A stretch of 64,000 nucleotides of DNA, from assembly GCF_000367365.1 (NCBI RefSeq), contig NZ_BARF01000084.1, positions 148,301-212,300 on the forward strand, in the 5' to 3' direction. The DNA is from Streptomyces prunicolor NBRC 13075. Its GTDB lineage: Bacteria; Actinomycetota; Actinomycetes; Streptomycetales; Streptomycetaceae. A model generated the notes under the pieces. The model worked only from the letters and a program-made list of their open reading frames with translations. It searched no databases and had not been told where the DNA came from. The translations under genes and the position numbers were made by a program. This document shows, piece by piece, positions 31,601 to 38,482 of the stretch. The first letter of the stretch is position 1. Each line of letters begins with the position of its first letter.

Positions 31601-32634
31601 CGGACCACCTGCTCATCACCTTCCGGATCGTGGACGAACGGCGCCGCAAGATCGCCGAGGACAAGGACCTGGAGGCGCTGAAGGTTCGGCTGAAGCCGAA
31701 GGCGCGCCAGGCCATCTCACAGGCGGCCGCGGCGACCGCCGAGCGCGAGGGCGGGGAGTCCCTGGAACGCAAGGGCCTCACCGACTGGACGATCGGCTCC
31801 CTGACCCGCGTCTTCGAGACCCGCAGGGCCGGCCAGCCGGTGAAGGCGTACCCGGCGCTGGTCGACGACGGCGACACCGTCTCCGTACGGCTCTTCGACA
31901 CGGAGGAGGAACAGGCGGAGGCGATGTGGAAGGGCACGCGCCGGCTCATCGTGCGCAACATCCCGGTCAATCCGGCGAAGTTCGCGTCCGAAAAGCTCAC
32001 GAACGCGCAGAAGTTGGCCCTGTCCGCGAATCCGCACGGCTCGATCCAGGCGCTGTTCGACGACTGCGCGCTGGCGGCGGCGGACAAACTGATCGGCGAC
32101 TTCGGCGGCCCGGCGTGGGACGAGGAGTCGTACCGGAAGCTCTACGAGAAGGTGCGCGCCGAGATCGTCGACACGACGGTCCGGGCGGTGAGCCAGGTCC
32201 AGCAGGTGCTGGCCGCCTGGCAGGCCTGTGAGCGCCGCCTGAAGGGCGCGCACAGCCCCGCGCTGCTCCCGAACCTCGCGGACGTACGCGCCCAGTTGGA
32301 CGCCCTCGTGAAGCCGGGCTTCGTCACGGCGGCGGGGATACGTCGCCTGCCCGACCTGATGCGCTACCTGGTGGCCGCCGACCGCCGCCTCCAGCAGATG
32401 CCGACGGGGGTCCAGCGGGACACGACCCGCATGGAGAAGGTCCACGAGATGCAGGACGAGTACGCGTGGCTCCTGGAGCAACTCCCGCAGGGCCGCCCGA
32501 TTCCCTCGTCCGTCCTGGACATCCGCTGGATGATCGAGGAGCTCCGGGTCAGCTATTTCGCCCACGCGCTCGGCACGGCGTACCCCGTCTCCGACAAGCG
32601 GATCGTGAAGGCGATCGACGCCGCCGCACCGTAA
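28609..32634 (+). CDS. hrpA: ATP-dependent RNA helicase HrpA (DEAH box)
   Basis: A 1341-residue DEAH/RHA helicase. Motif I is GETGSGKT (107-114), the DEAH box is at 205-208 (IIDEAHERS), motif III is TSATID, and motif VI is QRKGRCGR. Helicase-associated and OB-fold regions and the long HrpA-specific C-terminal domain follow, giving the expected full length. HrpA rescues or remodels stalled mRNA-ribosome complexes and takes part in mRNA processing. A run of seven Gs near 30,563 encodes a Gly-rich loop. It is a conserved core gene next to bldC in Streptomyces. Confidence 0.97.
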   Translation: MSTHPASAPGTSAPALGDLAPRLTELTLRDAHRLGRRLEGARKIRKPEARAAALAEIETEVARGEERMAARRTRIPAISYPEQLPVSQKKADIAAAIRDHQVVIVAGETGSGKTTQIPKICLELGRGVRGMIGHTQPRRIAARTVAERIAEEMDTPLGEAVGWKVRFTDQVNQESTFIKLMTDGILLAEIQTDRELRAYDTIIIDEAHERSLNIDFLLGYLAQLLPKRPDLKVVITSATIDPERFSRHFGDAPVIEVSGRTYPVEVRYRPLLEDESEDSDRDQITAICDAVEELQGEGKGDILVFLSGEREIRDTADALTKKNYRFTEVLPLYARLSHAEQHRVFQQHTGRRIVLATNVAETSLTVPGIKYVIDPGFARISRYSHRTKVQRLPIEAVSQASANQRKGRCGRTSDGICIRLYSEDDFLARPEFTDAEILRTNLASVILQMTAAGLGEIEKFPFIDPPDHRNIRDGVQLLQELGALDPDEKDPRKRLTQTGRKLAQLPVDPRLARMVLEADKNGCVREVMVIAAALSIQDPRERPVDKQTQADQQHARFRDESSDFLAFLNMWRYIREQQKERGSSAFRRMCKQEYLNFLRIREWQDIYSQLRTVAKQMGIQFNEEDAAEHSVHVSLLAGLLSHIGMKDVKNAGGEGGKNTAKNEYLGARSAKFAIFPGSALFKKTPRFVMSAELVETSRLWARVNAKIEPEWVEPLAGHLLKRTYSEPHWEKDQAAVMAFEKVTLYGVPIIAQRKVNYGRIDPEASRELFIRNALVEGDWRTHHKFFADNRRLLTEVEELEHRARRRDILVDDETLYDFYDQRVPEHVVSGAHFDSWWKHKRTEEGREPELLDFERSMLINERAGDISKADYPDSWQQGQLKFRVTYQFEPGADADGVTIHIPLQVLNQVTDEGFDWQIPGLREEVVTELIRSLPKPIRRNYVPAPNFAQRFLATASSPEGRNQTQSLQEPLPTTMARELKRMVGVPFTADDFDWSKVPDHLLITFRIVDERRRKIAEDKDLEALKVRLKPKARQAISQAAAATAEREGGESLERKGLTDWTIGSLTRVFETRRAGQPVKAYPALVDDGDTVSVRLFDTEEEQAEAMWKGTRRLIVRNIPVNPAKFASEKLTNAQKLALSANPHGSIQALFDDCALAAADKLIGDFGGPAWDEESYRKLYEKVRAEIVDTTVRAVSQVQQVLAAWQACERRLKGAHSPALLPNLADVRAQLDALVKPGFVTAAGIRRLPDLMRYLVAADRRLQQMPTGVQRDTTRMEKVHEMQDEYAWLLEQLPQGRPIPSSVLDIRWMIEELRVSYFAHALGTAYPVSDKRIVKAIDAAAP

Positions 32635-32729
32635 CAACGCCTGCACACCGAGTGAGTTCGACCAGGCGGGCCCGCCTCCTGTACAGTCTCATCTCGCGGC
32701 ACAACGCACCATCAAATGCCGCGAGTCAA

Positions 32730-32804
32730 GGTCCTGTGGAGCAGCTTGGAGTGCTCGCCACCCTGTCAAGGTGGAGGCCGCGGGTTCAAATCCCGTCAGG
32801 ACCG
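32730..32804 (+). tRNA. tRNA-Asp (GTC), copy 2
   Basis: Identical over 75 nt to the copy at 27885, with the same anticodon loop CTGTCAA and T arm. It lies about 95 nt after hrpA and is followed by a strong hairpin. Confidence 0.97.
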
Positions 32805-32818
32805 CATGTGATCGACAG

Positions 32819-32848
32819 AGGCCCGCATCTCTTCGGAGACGCGGGCCT
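32819..32848 (+). terminator. Terminator after tRNA-Asp copy 2
   Basis: Arms AGGCCCGCATCTC and GAGACGCGGGCCT with a TTCG tetraloop, 15 nt after the tRNA. Confidence 0.85.
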
Positions 32849-32879
32849 TACTCGTGCCGCTGCCGCCCACGACAACCGC

Positions 32880-32955
32880 GCTCGCCACCCTGTCAAGGTG
32901 GAGGCCGCGCCCGCGGCGCAGCCGCAATCGGATACAGCAAATCCCGTCAGGACCG
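32880..32955 (+). pseudogene. Broken third copy of tRNA-Asp
   Basis: Bases 32880-32909 repeat the anticodon arm and variable region of tRNA-Asp exactly, and 32938-32955 repeat the 3' T-arm/acceptor end. The two blocks are split by 28 unrelated bases, and the 5' acceptor/D arm is missing. It cannot fold into a tRNA. It keeps its own downstream terminator, so it looks like a decayed member of a former tandem array. Confidence 0.85.
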
Positions 32956-32971
32956 CAGTAGATCAAACAAG

Positions 32972-32995
32972 AGCCCGGGTCTTCGGACCCGGGCT
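32972..32995 (+). terminator. Terminator after the broken tRNA-Asp
   Basis: Perfect 10-bp stem AGCCCGGGTC/GACCCGGGCT with a TTCG tetraloop followed by TTT. Confidence 0.85.
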
Positions 32996-33104
32996 TTCGT
33001 GCGCGCCGTTGCCCTCATGGCCGCTACGGCTCCCTTGACGCCCGCCCAACCACCCGGTACCCAGAAACCAGGCCCCGTTCCACGCAGGGCCACGGAGGTG
33101 GCAC

Positions 33105-33281
33105 ATGGCGGCTTCGGTCAGGCATGAGACGCGGGCCCTGCTCCGTGCGCACCTGTCGGCCGCCAGCTCCTACCACCACGTGACCCGGCACTGCTCGATC
33201 TGCCACCGCCTGCTGCGGCTGGCCATGGACGCGCCCGCGGCACCGGAACCGGGCGACGAACCCGAGGGCCAACCCTCCTAG
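33105..33281 (+). CDS. Small conserved protein with CxxC (DUF6274-like)
   Basis: A 58-residue protein; GGAGG lies 6 nt before the ATG. It begins MAASVRHETRALLRAHLSAA, continues with a His/Cys cluster (YHHVTRHCSICHRLLRLAM) containing CSIC, and ends in an acidic Pro-rich tail. The His/Cys pattern could bind a metal. It resembles small Streptomyces proteins annotated DUF6274; no function is known. Confidence 0.7.
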   Translation: MAASVRHETRALLRAHLSAASSYHHVTRHCSICHRLLRLAMDAPAAPEPGDEPEGQPS

Positions 33282-33522
33282 CGCAGATAGACCAGAGGCA
33301 ACAAGCCATCCGGCATGTGACGGGTGTCACCGCATAAGTTTTTGAAACGGCGGAACTTACGACTCGCCTACAACTGGTCAATTTAATATGTGCAATTGCA
33401 CCCCTACGAGGGATGGTCCACAGGAGATCCGACAGCCCTCCCCAGACTCCGACAAGGTCCCTCACAGGACCTTGCGCTCAGGGCCTGTCGGCCGCGCACG
33501 GACCCACGACCAGGCACAAAAA

Positions 33523-33558
33523 AGATCGCGCTGGACCCGGCGGAGTCCAGCGCGATCT
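33523..33558. terminator. Terminator downstream of bldC
   Basis: Perfect 14-bp arms AGATCGCGCTGGAC/GTCCAGCGCGATCT. An A-run on the plus strand (T-run on the minus) at 33518-33523 fits termination of the minus-strand bldC transcript. Apart from this, 33282-33693 holds no recognisable gene. Confidence 0.85.
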
Positions 33559-33693
33559 ACGACGCACCCTGTTCAGTTACTTCAAAAGCGTTGGGCGTGG
33601 GCCCTGTTGGGGCAGAACCCGCGTCGCTTGGAGCTGTGCTGTCGGGCACCTTGGCCGGTTGGGGGACTAGCCGTCGTGCCCTTATTCAGTTGG

Positions 33694-33900
33694 TCAGGCT
33701 TCGCTGCGCTGCTGCGGAATGCCCGCGAGCAGGGCACGGACCTCCGCCTCGCGGTAACGGCGGTGTCCGCCGAGCGTGCGAATCGAAGTGAGCTTGCCGG
33801 CCTTCGCCCACCGCGTGACCGTCTTGGGGTCAACACGGAACATCGTGGCGACCTCAGCCGGGGTCAGCAGCGGCTCGGCATCAGGGGTGCGAGCGGTCAT
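33694..33900 (-). CDS. bldC: BldC developmental regulator (MerR-like)
   Basis: A 68-residue protein that is essentially one winged helix-turn-helix: LLTPAEVATMFRVDPKTVTRWAKAGKL followed by the wing GGHRRYREAEV. BldC lacks the MerR effector domain and binds DNA as head-to-tail oligomers on direct repeats, controlling the timing of Streptomyces sporulation and secondary metabolism. Length and sequence match the family. A GGAGG site precedes the ATG, and a palindrome lies in the leader. Confidence 0.97.
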   Translation of the reverse strand: MTARTPDAEPLLTPAEVATMFRVDPKTVTRWAKAGKLTSIRTLGGHRRYREAEVRALLAGIPQQRSEA

Positions 33901-33916
33901 GAGCGGCCTCCTCGGG

Positions 33917-33938
33917 AGAACCGAACCTTCTCGGTTCT
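33917..33938. promoter_or_regulatory. Palindrome in the bldC leader
   Basis: Perfect 8-bp inverted repeat AGAACCGA-6-TCGGTTCT, 17-38 nt upstream of the bldC ATG and just above the ribosome site. It can form an RNA hairpin or be an operator. Which of the two it is cannot be told from sequence. Confidence 0.6.
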
Positions 33939-34447
33939 TTCCTCTAAATTCTGCACCTTGACCCGCGTTGCCCGAAATGGCGTGTGCGGGTCGAGTCGGT
34001 TATAGGACGAACGGCTTGTCCTCGGCACTACAACTACACCATCTGTCCAACCGCGTAGGCCAAACCGATGGAATTGCCCTCCCAGGTGTCCATCAGCGAC
34101 GGAAGCCGATGGACCATGCCATAGCGGACAGTCACACCACTGTGACGATCAGTCACAGGGGCGATCAGGAGTCATCCAGACCCCCCAAAGCGCGCAATGC
34201 CGAGATTCCGCCCAAAGCATGACGGATGGAGTCCTCCCCGGACTCCTTGTCCTATTTTGGCATGAGGAGGGGCAAGCGGCGCAAGGCATCTGCACGTGCG
34301 GTCCGTCACGCTTGGCATCAAACGTCCGGATCGGGACCTACGTCCCGTGTTGACGAACCGTAAGAATCCTATGCGCATCTGTTCGAACCTGTCAGCCACG
34401 TTCGAAGGTGCGCACATGGAAGGTACGCACAAGGACGGCCGTCGTGC
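33939..34447. other. Long intergenic region upstream of bldC
   Basis: About 500 bp of comparatively AT-richer DNA. Short open frames exist but lack codon bias. It presumably holds the bldC promoter. A short stem (ACAGTCACACCACTGTGA) near 34,130 is the only structure noted. Confidence 0.4.
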
Positions 34448-35293
34448 TCAGTTCGCCGAGCGCCGGTCCCTGACCGACCGCCAGCGCTCCACGAGCCGCC
34501 CGTACGCCTCGCCCGCCGCCGCCCCGTCCCCGGTCCGCAGCGCCTCGATGCCGGCGGCCACGTCCGCCGCCGAGTGGTCGTCCTCCAGTTCGCCGGCCGG
34601 GACGACGTGCACGAGCCCGCCGTAGTCCAACTCCACCAGGGACCGCGGATGGAACTCCTCCAGCCAGCGCCCCACGTCCACCAGACCCTCGATCAGCGGC
34701 CCGTCGTCCATCGCGTCCTTCAGGGCCCGCAGCGCCCGCGCCACCCGCCGCCGCGCCTGCACCATCGGCGTCCGGTACCGCAGCATCGGCGGATCGTCCC
34801 CGGAGGCCTTGTCGTAGCGCCGCTCCTCGTCACCGACGAGCACGAACCAGTTCAGCGGCACCTGCCAGGTCGCCGTCCGGATCCACGGCCGGGCATCCGG
34901 ATTCCGGGCCAGCCAGCGCTCGTAGTCCTGGGTGGCCTGGTGCCGTACGAGCGGCGGGAGTACGGCGTCCAGGACCGGCGGCGGAAGCTCCTCCGCGAGG
35001 TCACCCAGGGCCTGCCAGCCGCGCAGCCGGGTGCGCCAGGGGCAGACGCAGACCACGCCGTCGACCTCCACCACGAAGGCGTCGGCGCTCTCGTGCACCG
35101 GCACCGGGACCGGCGGGGTGGGCAGCAGGTCGGCCAGCGCCCGGCGCAGTTCGTCCTGGTACGACGGCCGGTCCGGGCGGCGGGCGTAGCGCGTCCAGTG
35201 GCCGCGCTCCGGCTCGGGGAAAGCGGCCAGCGGCTCGTAGACCCGTAGATAGGTCGCGTACGGGACGATCACCGAGGACACCTTCTTGGGCAC
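34448..35293 (-). CDS. Conserved hypothetical protein
   Basis: A 281-residue soluble protein with no recognised domain. It starts GTG (VPKKVSSVIVPYATYLRVYEPLAAF) with GGGAGG about 8 nt upstream. The longer open frame continues past this codon, but the upstream part lacks codon bias. Aromatic-rich segments (WIRTATWQVPLNWFVLVGDEERRY) and a C-terminal helical region are visible. The position next to bldC and vdh is the conserved Streptomyces core order. Confidence 0.75.
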   Translation of the reverse strand: MPKKVSSVIVPYATYLRVYEPLAAFPEPERGHWTRYARRPDRPSYQDELRRALADLLPTPPVPVPVHESADAFVVEVDGVVCVCPWRTRLRGWQALGDLAEELPPPVLDAVLPPLVRHQATQDYERWLARNPDARPWIRTATWQVPLNWFVLVGDEERRYDKASGDDPPMLRYRTPMVQARRRVARALRALKDAMDDGPLIEGLVDVGRWLEEFHPRSLVELDYGGLVHVVPAGELEDDHSAADVAAGIEALRTGDGAAAGEAYGRLVERWRSVRDRRSAN

Positions 35294-35513
35294 GCCTGCT
35301 CCCTCCCCCGCCGGCCGTCGGGAAAACCTTCGGACCCGCTCACAAACGGGCGGGAAAACTATGCAAATCGTCGCACGGACCCCCCCTTCGGTAGGTGATC
35401 CTGAACACTGCACCGATGGCGGTCGGACACAAGCTCTACGCTCGTGCCACGGCACCCGCCACCCCTACGGGAGCCTGTCTCCAACCGCCGCCACTCACCC
35501 AGGAGTCACCACC

Positions 35514-36608
35514 GTGACCGACGTAGACAACGGCGTCCTGCACACCCTGTTCCACTCGGACCAGGGCGGTCATGAGCAAGTCGTGCTCTGTCAGGACCGG
35601 GCCAGCGGCCTCAAGGCCGTCATCGCCATCCACAACACCGCGCTGGGCCCCGCTCTGGGCGGCACGCGCTTCTACCCGTACGCCAGCGAGGAAGAGGCCG
35701 TCGCCGACGCGCTCAACCTCGCGCGCGGGATGTCGTACAAGAACGCCATGGCCGGACTTGACCACGGCGGCGGCAAGGCCGTGATCATCGGTGACCCGGA
35801 GCGCGACAAGACCGAGGAACTGCTGCTCGCCTACGGCCGGTTCGTGGCCTCGCTAGGCGGGCGGTACGTCACCGCGTGCGACGTCGGTACGTATGTCGCC
35901 GACATGGACGTCGTGGCGCGCGAGTGCCGCTGGACGACCGGGCGTTCCCCCGAGAACGGCGGCGCGGGCGACTCCTCCGTACTGACCGCCTTCGGCGTCT
36001 TCCAGGGTATGCGGGCCAGCGCCCAGCACCTGTGGGGCGACCCGTCGCTGCGCGGCCGTACGGTCGGCATCGCGGGCGTCGGCAAGGTCGGGCACCACCT
36101 GGTGGAGCACCTGCGGGACGAGGGCGCCGAGGTCGTGATCACGGACGTGCGCGAGGAGTCCGTACGGCGGATTCTGGCCAAGCATTCGGCAGGCGTTACG
36201 GCCGTTGCCGACACGGAGGCGTTGATCCGGGTCGAGGGGCTCGACATCTACGCCCCCTGCGCGCTGGGCGGTGCCCTGAACGACGCGACCGTGCCGGTGC
36301 TGACCGCCAAGGTGGTGTGCGGCGCGGCCAACAACCAGCTGGAGCACCCGGGCGTCGAGAAGGACCTCGCCGACCGCGGGATCCTCTACGCGCCGGACTA
36401 CGTGGTGAACGCCGGTGGCGTGATCCAGGTCGCCGACGAGCTGCACGGGTTCGACTTCGAGCGGTGCAAGGCGAAGGCCGCGAAGATCTTCGACACCACG
36501 CTGGCAATATTCGCACGTGCGAAGGAAGACGGTATTCCGCCGGCCGCCGCGGCCGACCGGATCGCCGAGCAGCGGATGCACGAGGCCGCCGGAGCGCGCG
36601 GACGCTGA
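35514..36608 (+). CDS. vdh: Valine dehydrogenase (Leu/Phe/Val dehydrogenase family)
   Basis: A 364-residue NAD-dependent amino-acid dehydrogenase. Lys88 in GLDHGGGKAVI is the catalytic lysine, and the NAD fold has GIAGVGKVGHHLVEHL (about 180). It oxidatively deaminates branched-chain amino acids, feeding branched acyl-CoA precursors for fatty acids and polyketides in Streptomyces. The GTG at 35514 follows AGGAG and gives the family's usual length; upstream in-frame sequence is not needed. A terminator follows. Confidence 0.96.
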   Translation: MTDVDNGVLHTLFHSDQGGHEQVVLCQDRASGLKAVIAIHNTALGPALGGTRFYPYASEEEAVADALNLARGMSYKNAMAGLDHGGGKAVIIGDPERDKTEELLLAYGRFVASLGGRYVTACDVGTYVADMDVVARECRWTTGRSPENGGAGDSSVLTAFGVFQGMRASAQHLWGDPSLRGRTVGIAGVGKVGHHLVEHLRDEGAEVVITDVREESVRRILAKHSAGVTAVADTEALIRVEGLDIYAPCALGGALNDATVPVLTAKVVCGAANNQLEHPGVEKDLADRGILYAPDYVVNAGGVIQVADELHGFDFERCKAKAAKIFDTTLAIFARAKEDGIPPAAAADRIAEQRMHEAAGARGR

Positions 36609-36643
36609 GGTTCCGCTTGGCTCCTCGGCACGCGTCTCCGGTA

Positions 36644-36688
36644 CCCGCCGACGAAGACTTAGAGAGAACTCTCACGTTCGTCGGCGGG
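36644..36688 (+). terminator. Terminator after vdh
   Basis: Arms CCCGCCGACGAA and TTCGTCGGCGGG form a perfect 12-bp stem with a 21-nt loop, 36 nt after the stop. Confidence 0.75.
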
Positions 36689-36911
36689 TCGCCCGCCAAG
36701 AAGTGGTTAAAATCGCGGTTGACCAGCGAGTACAGGGCACCTCGCCGGTCCTGGAGCCCGGCACGTGCTGCGGGCGACGTACCGTATGGGCGCGGGCTCA
36801 GGTACCGTGGAAGCCCTACGGACCGGTCTCTCCACGGAGAGTCCGTTCCAGAACATGAACGCGTGTCAAGACTCTGAGGCCACCGAGCCTCGTATCCGAG
36901 GGGGTCGAGCC

Positions 36912-37169
36912 ATGGGGCGCGGCCGGGCAAAGGCCAAGCAGACGAAGGTCGCCCGCCAGCTGAAGTACAGCAGCGGCGGGACTGACCTCTCGCGTCTGGC
37001 CAATGAGCTGGGCGCTTCGACTTCGAGCCAGCCGCCGAATGGCGAGCCGTTCGAGGACGACGACGAGGAAGAAGACGACCCGTACGCTCAGTACGCGGAT
37101 CTCTATAACGACGATGACGAGGACGAGGACGACGAGTCCGGTCCCCAGTCTCAACGTCGCGGCGCGTAA
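36912..37169 (+). CDS. DUF3073 protein, basic head and acidic tail
   Basis: An 85-residue protein. The N-terminus is basic (MGRGRAKAKQTKVARQLKY), the centre is SGGTDLSRLANEL, and the C-terminal third is almost entirely Asp/Glu (DDDEEEDD, DDDEDEDDE). This is the DUF3073 family found across actinobacteria next to purM; its function is unknown. Confidence 0.92.
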   Translation: MGRGRAKAKQTKVARQLKYSSGGTDLSRLANELGASTSSQPPNGEPFEDDDEEEDDPYAQYADLYNDDDEDEDDESGPQSQRRGA

Positions 37170-37221
37170 CGCTTGCAGCGCGCTGAGCGGTAAAAACTTC
37201 CCGTTAGCTGACTGCACCTCG

Positions 37222-37256
37222 CCCGGTCCGGGGCACTAAGCACCGGACCGGGTTTT
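37222..37256 (+). terminator. Terminator after the DUF3073 gene
   Basis: Perfect 10-bp stem CCCGGTCCGG/CCGGACCGGG followed by TTTT. Confidence 0.85.
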
Positions 37257-37266
37257 GTGCTGCCGT

Positions 37267-37315
37267 CACGGGGCTCCGCCCCGGACCCCGCTCCTCAAAC
37301 GCCGGAGAGGCTGAT
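37267..37315. repeat. Dispersed Streptomyces intergenic repeat
   Basis: The GGGGCTCCGCCCCGGACCCC and CTCAAACGCCGG words are the reverse-orientation counterpart of the element at 28456-28530. It lies between the convergent DUF3073 and purM genes. Confidence 0.55.
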
Positions 37316-37360
37316 TTTGCGTCCGGAAGCCGCTGCCTCGCGCGTCCCGTAGCGGTTGAT

Positions 37361-38449
37361 TTACGCGTAGTCGCCGACCATCTCCGCGCCCGTCGCGTGA
37401 TCTCCCCGCTCGGTGATCTCGCCCGCGACCCACGCCTCGACCCCGCGGTCGGCCAGGGTTTCCAGGGCCACGTCCGCGGACTCCTCCGGGACGATCGCGA
37501 TCATGCCGACGCCCATGTTCAGGGTCTTCTCCAGCTCCAGGCGTTCGACCTGGCCCGTCCTGCCGACGAGGTCGAAGATCGGGGCCGGGGTCCAGGTGGA
37601 ACGGTCCACGATCGCGTGCAGGCCGTCCGGGATGACCCGGGCGAGGTTCGCCGCGAGTCCGCCGCCGGTGACGTGCGAGTAGGCGTGCACGTCGGTCGTA
37701 CGGGTCAGCGCCAGGCAGTCCAGCGAGTAGATCTTCGTGGGCACGAGAAGTTCCTCGCCGAGGGTGCGGCCCAGCTCGTCGATCCGTGCGTCCAGGTCGA
37801 GACCGGCCTGGTTCAGGAGCACATGCCGGACGAGCGAGTACCCGTTCGAGTGAAGTCCCGAGGACGCCATCGCGATGACCGCGTCACCCGTCCGGATGCG
37901 ATCGGCGCCGAGCAGCCGGTCGGCCTCCACGACGCCCGTACCGGCGCCCGCGACGTCGAAGTCGTCCGGGCCCAGCAGACCGGGGTGTTCGGCGGTCTCG
38001 CCGCCGACCAGGGCGCAGCCGGCCAGCACACAGCCTTCGGCAATGCCCTTGACGATGGCCGCGACACGCTCGGGATGCACCTTGCCGACGCAGATGTAGT
38101 CGGTCATGAAGAGCGGCTCGGCGCCGCACACCACGATGTCGTCCATGACCATCGCGACCAGGTCGTGGCCGATCGTGTCGTAGACGCCGAGTTGCCGCGC
38201 GATGTCGACCTTCGTGCCGACGCCGTCCGTGGCGGAGGCGAGCAGGGGGCGCTCGAACCGCTTCAGGGCGGAGGCGTCGAAGAGCCCGGCGAAGCCGCCG
38301 AGGCCGCCGAGGACCTCGGGGCGCTGGGTCTTCTTCACCCACTCCTTCATGAGTTCTACGGCGCGGTCGCCCGCGTCGATGTCGACGCCGGCAGCGGCGT
38401 AGGAAGCACCGGATGCACCGGATGCACCGGAAGCGGGGGTCTCAGACAT
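37361..38449 (-). CDS. purM: Phosphoribosylformylglycinamidine cyclo-ligase (AIR synthetase)
   Basis: A 362-residue ATP-dependent enzyme closing the imidazole ring of AIR, step five of purine synthesis. ATDGVGTKVDIA (about 72) and the VCGAEPLFMTDYI, GGETAEHPG and SSGLHSNGYSLVR blocks are diagnostic of PurM. The N-terminus has an ASG triplet repeat (ASGASGASGAS). It follows purF by 33 nt on the same strand, so the pair is probably an operon. Confidence 0.97.
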   Translation of the reverse strand: MSETPASGASGASGASYAAAGVDIDAGDRAVELMKEWVKKTQRPEVLGGLGGFAGLFDASALKRFERPLLASATDGVGTKVDIARQLGVYDTIGHDLVAMVMDDIVVCGAEPLFMTDYICVGKVHPERVAAIVKGIAEGCVLAGCALVGGETAEHPGLLGPDDFDVAGAGTGVVEADRLLGADRIRTGDAVIAMASSGLHSNGYSLVRHVLLNQAGLDLDARIDELGRTLGEELLVPTKIYSLDCLALTRTTDVHAYSHVTGGGLAANLARVIPDGLHAIVDRSTWTPAPIFDLVGRTGQVERLELEKTLNMGVGMIAIVPEESADVALETLADRGVEAWVAGEITERGDHATGAEMVGDYA

Positions 38450-38482
38450 TGCCTGGGATCTTTCGCGTTGAGAGATATGCGG

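Noticed and set aside
27885..32804. The tRNA-Asp-flanked segment as an integrated mobile element
   Set aside because: It holds hrpA, tRNA-Phe and a small membrane protein but no integrase, excisionase or replication gene, so duplication of the tRNA is the simpler reading.
32880..32955. A third functional tRNA-Asp
   Set aside because: The 5' acceptor and D arm are absent and the T arm is split by 28 unrelated bases.
34172..34432. Short frames between bldC and the 34448 gene
   Set aside because: There is no codon-position bias, no ribosome site and no recognisable motif; the region is better read as a long regulatory gap.
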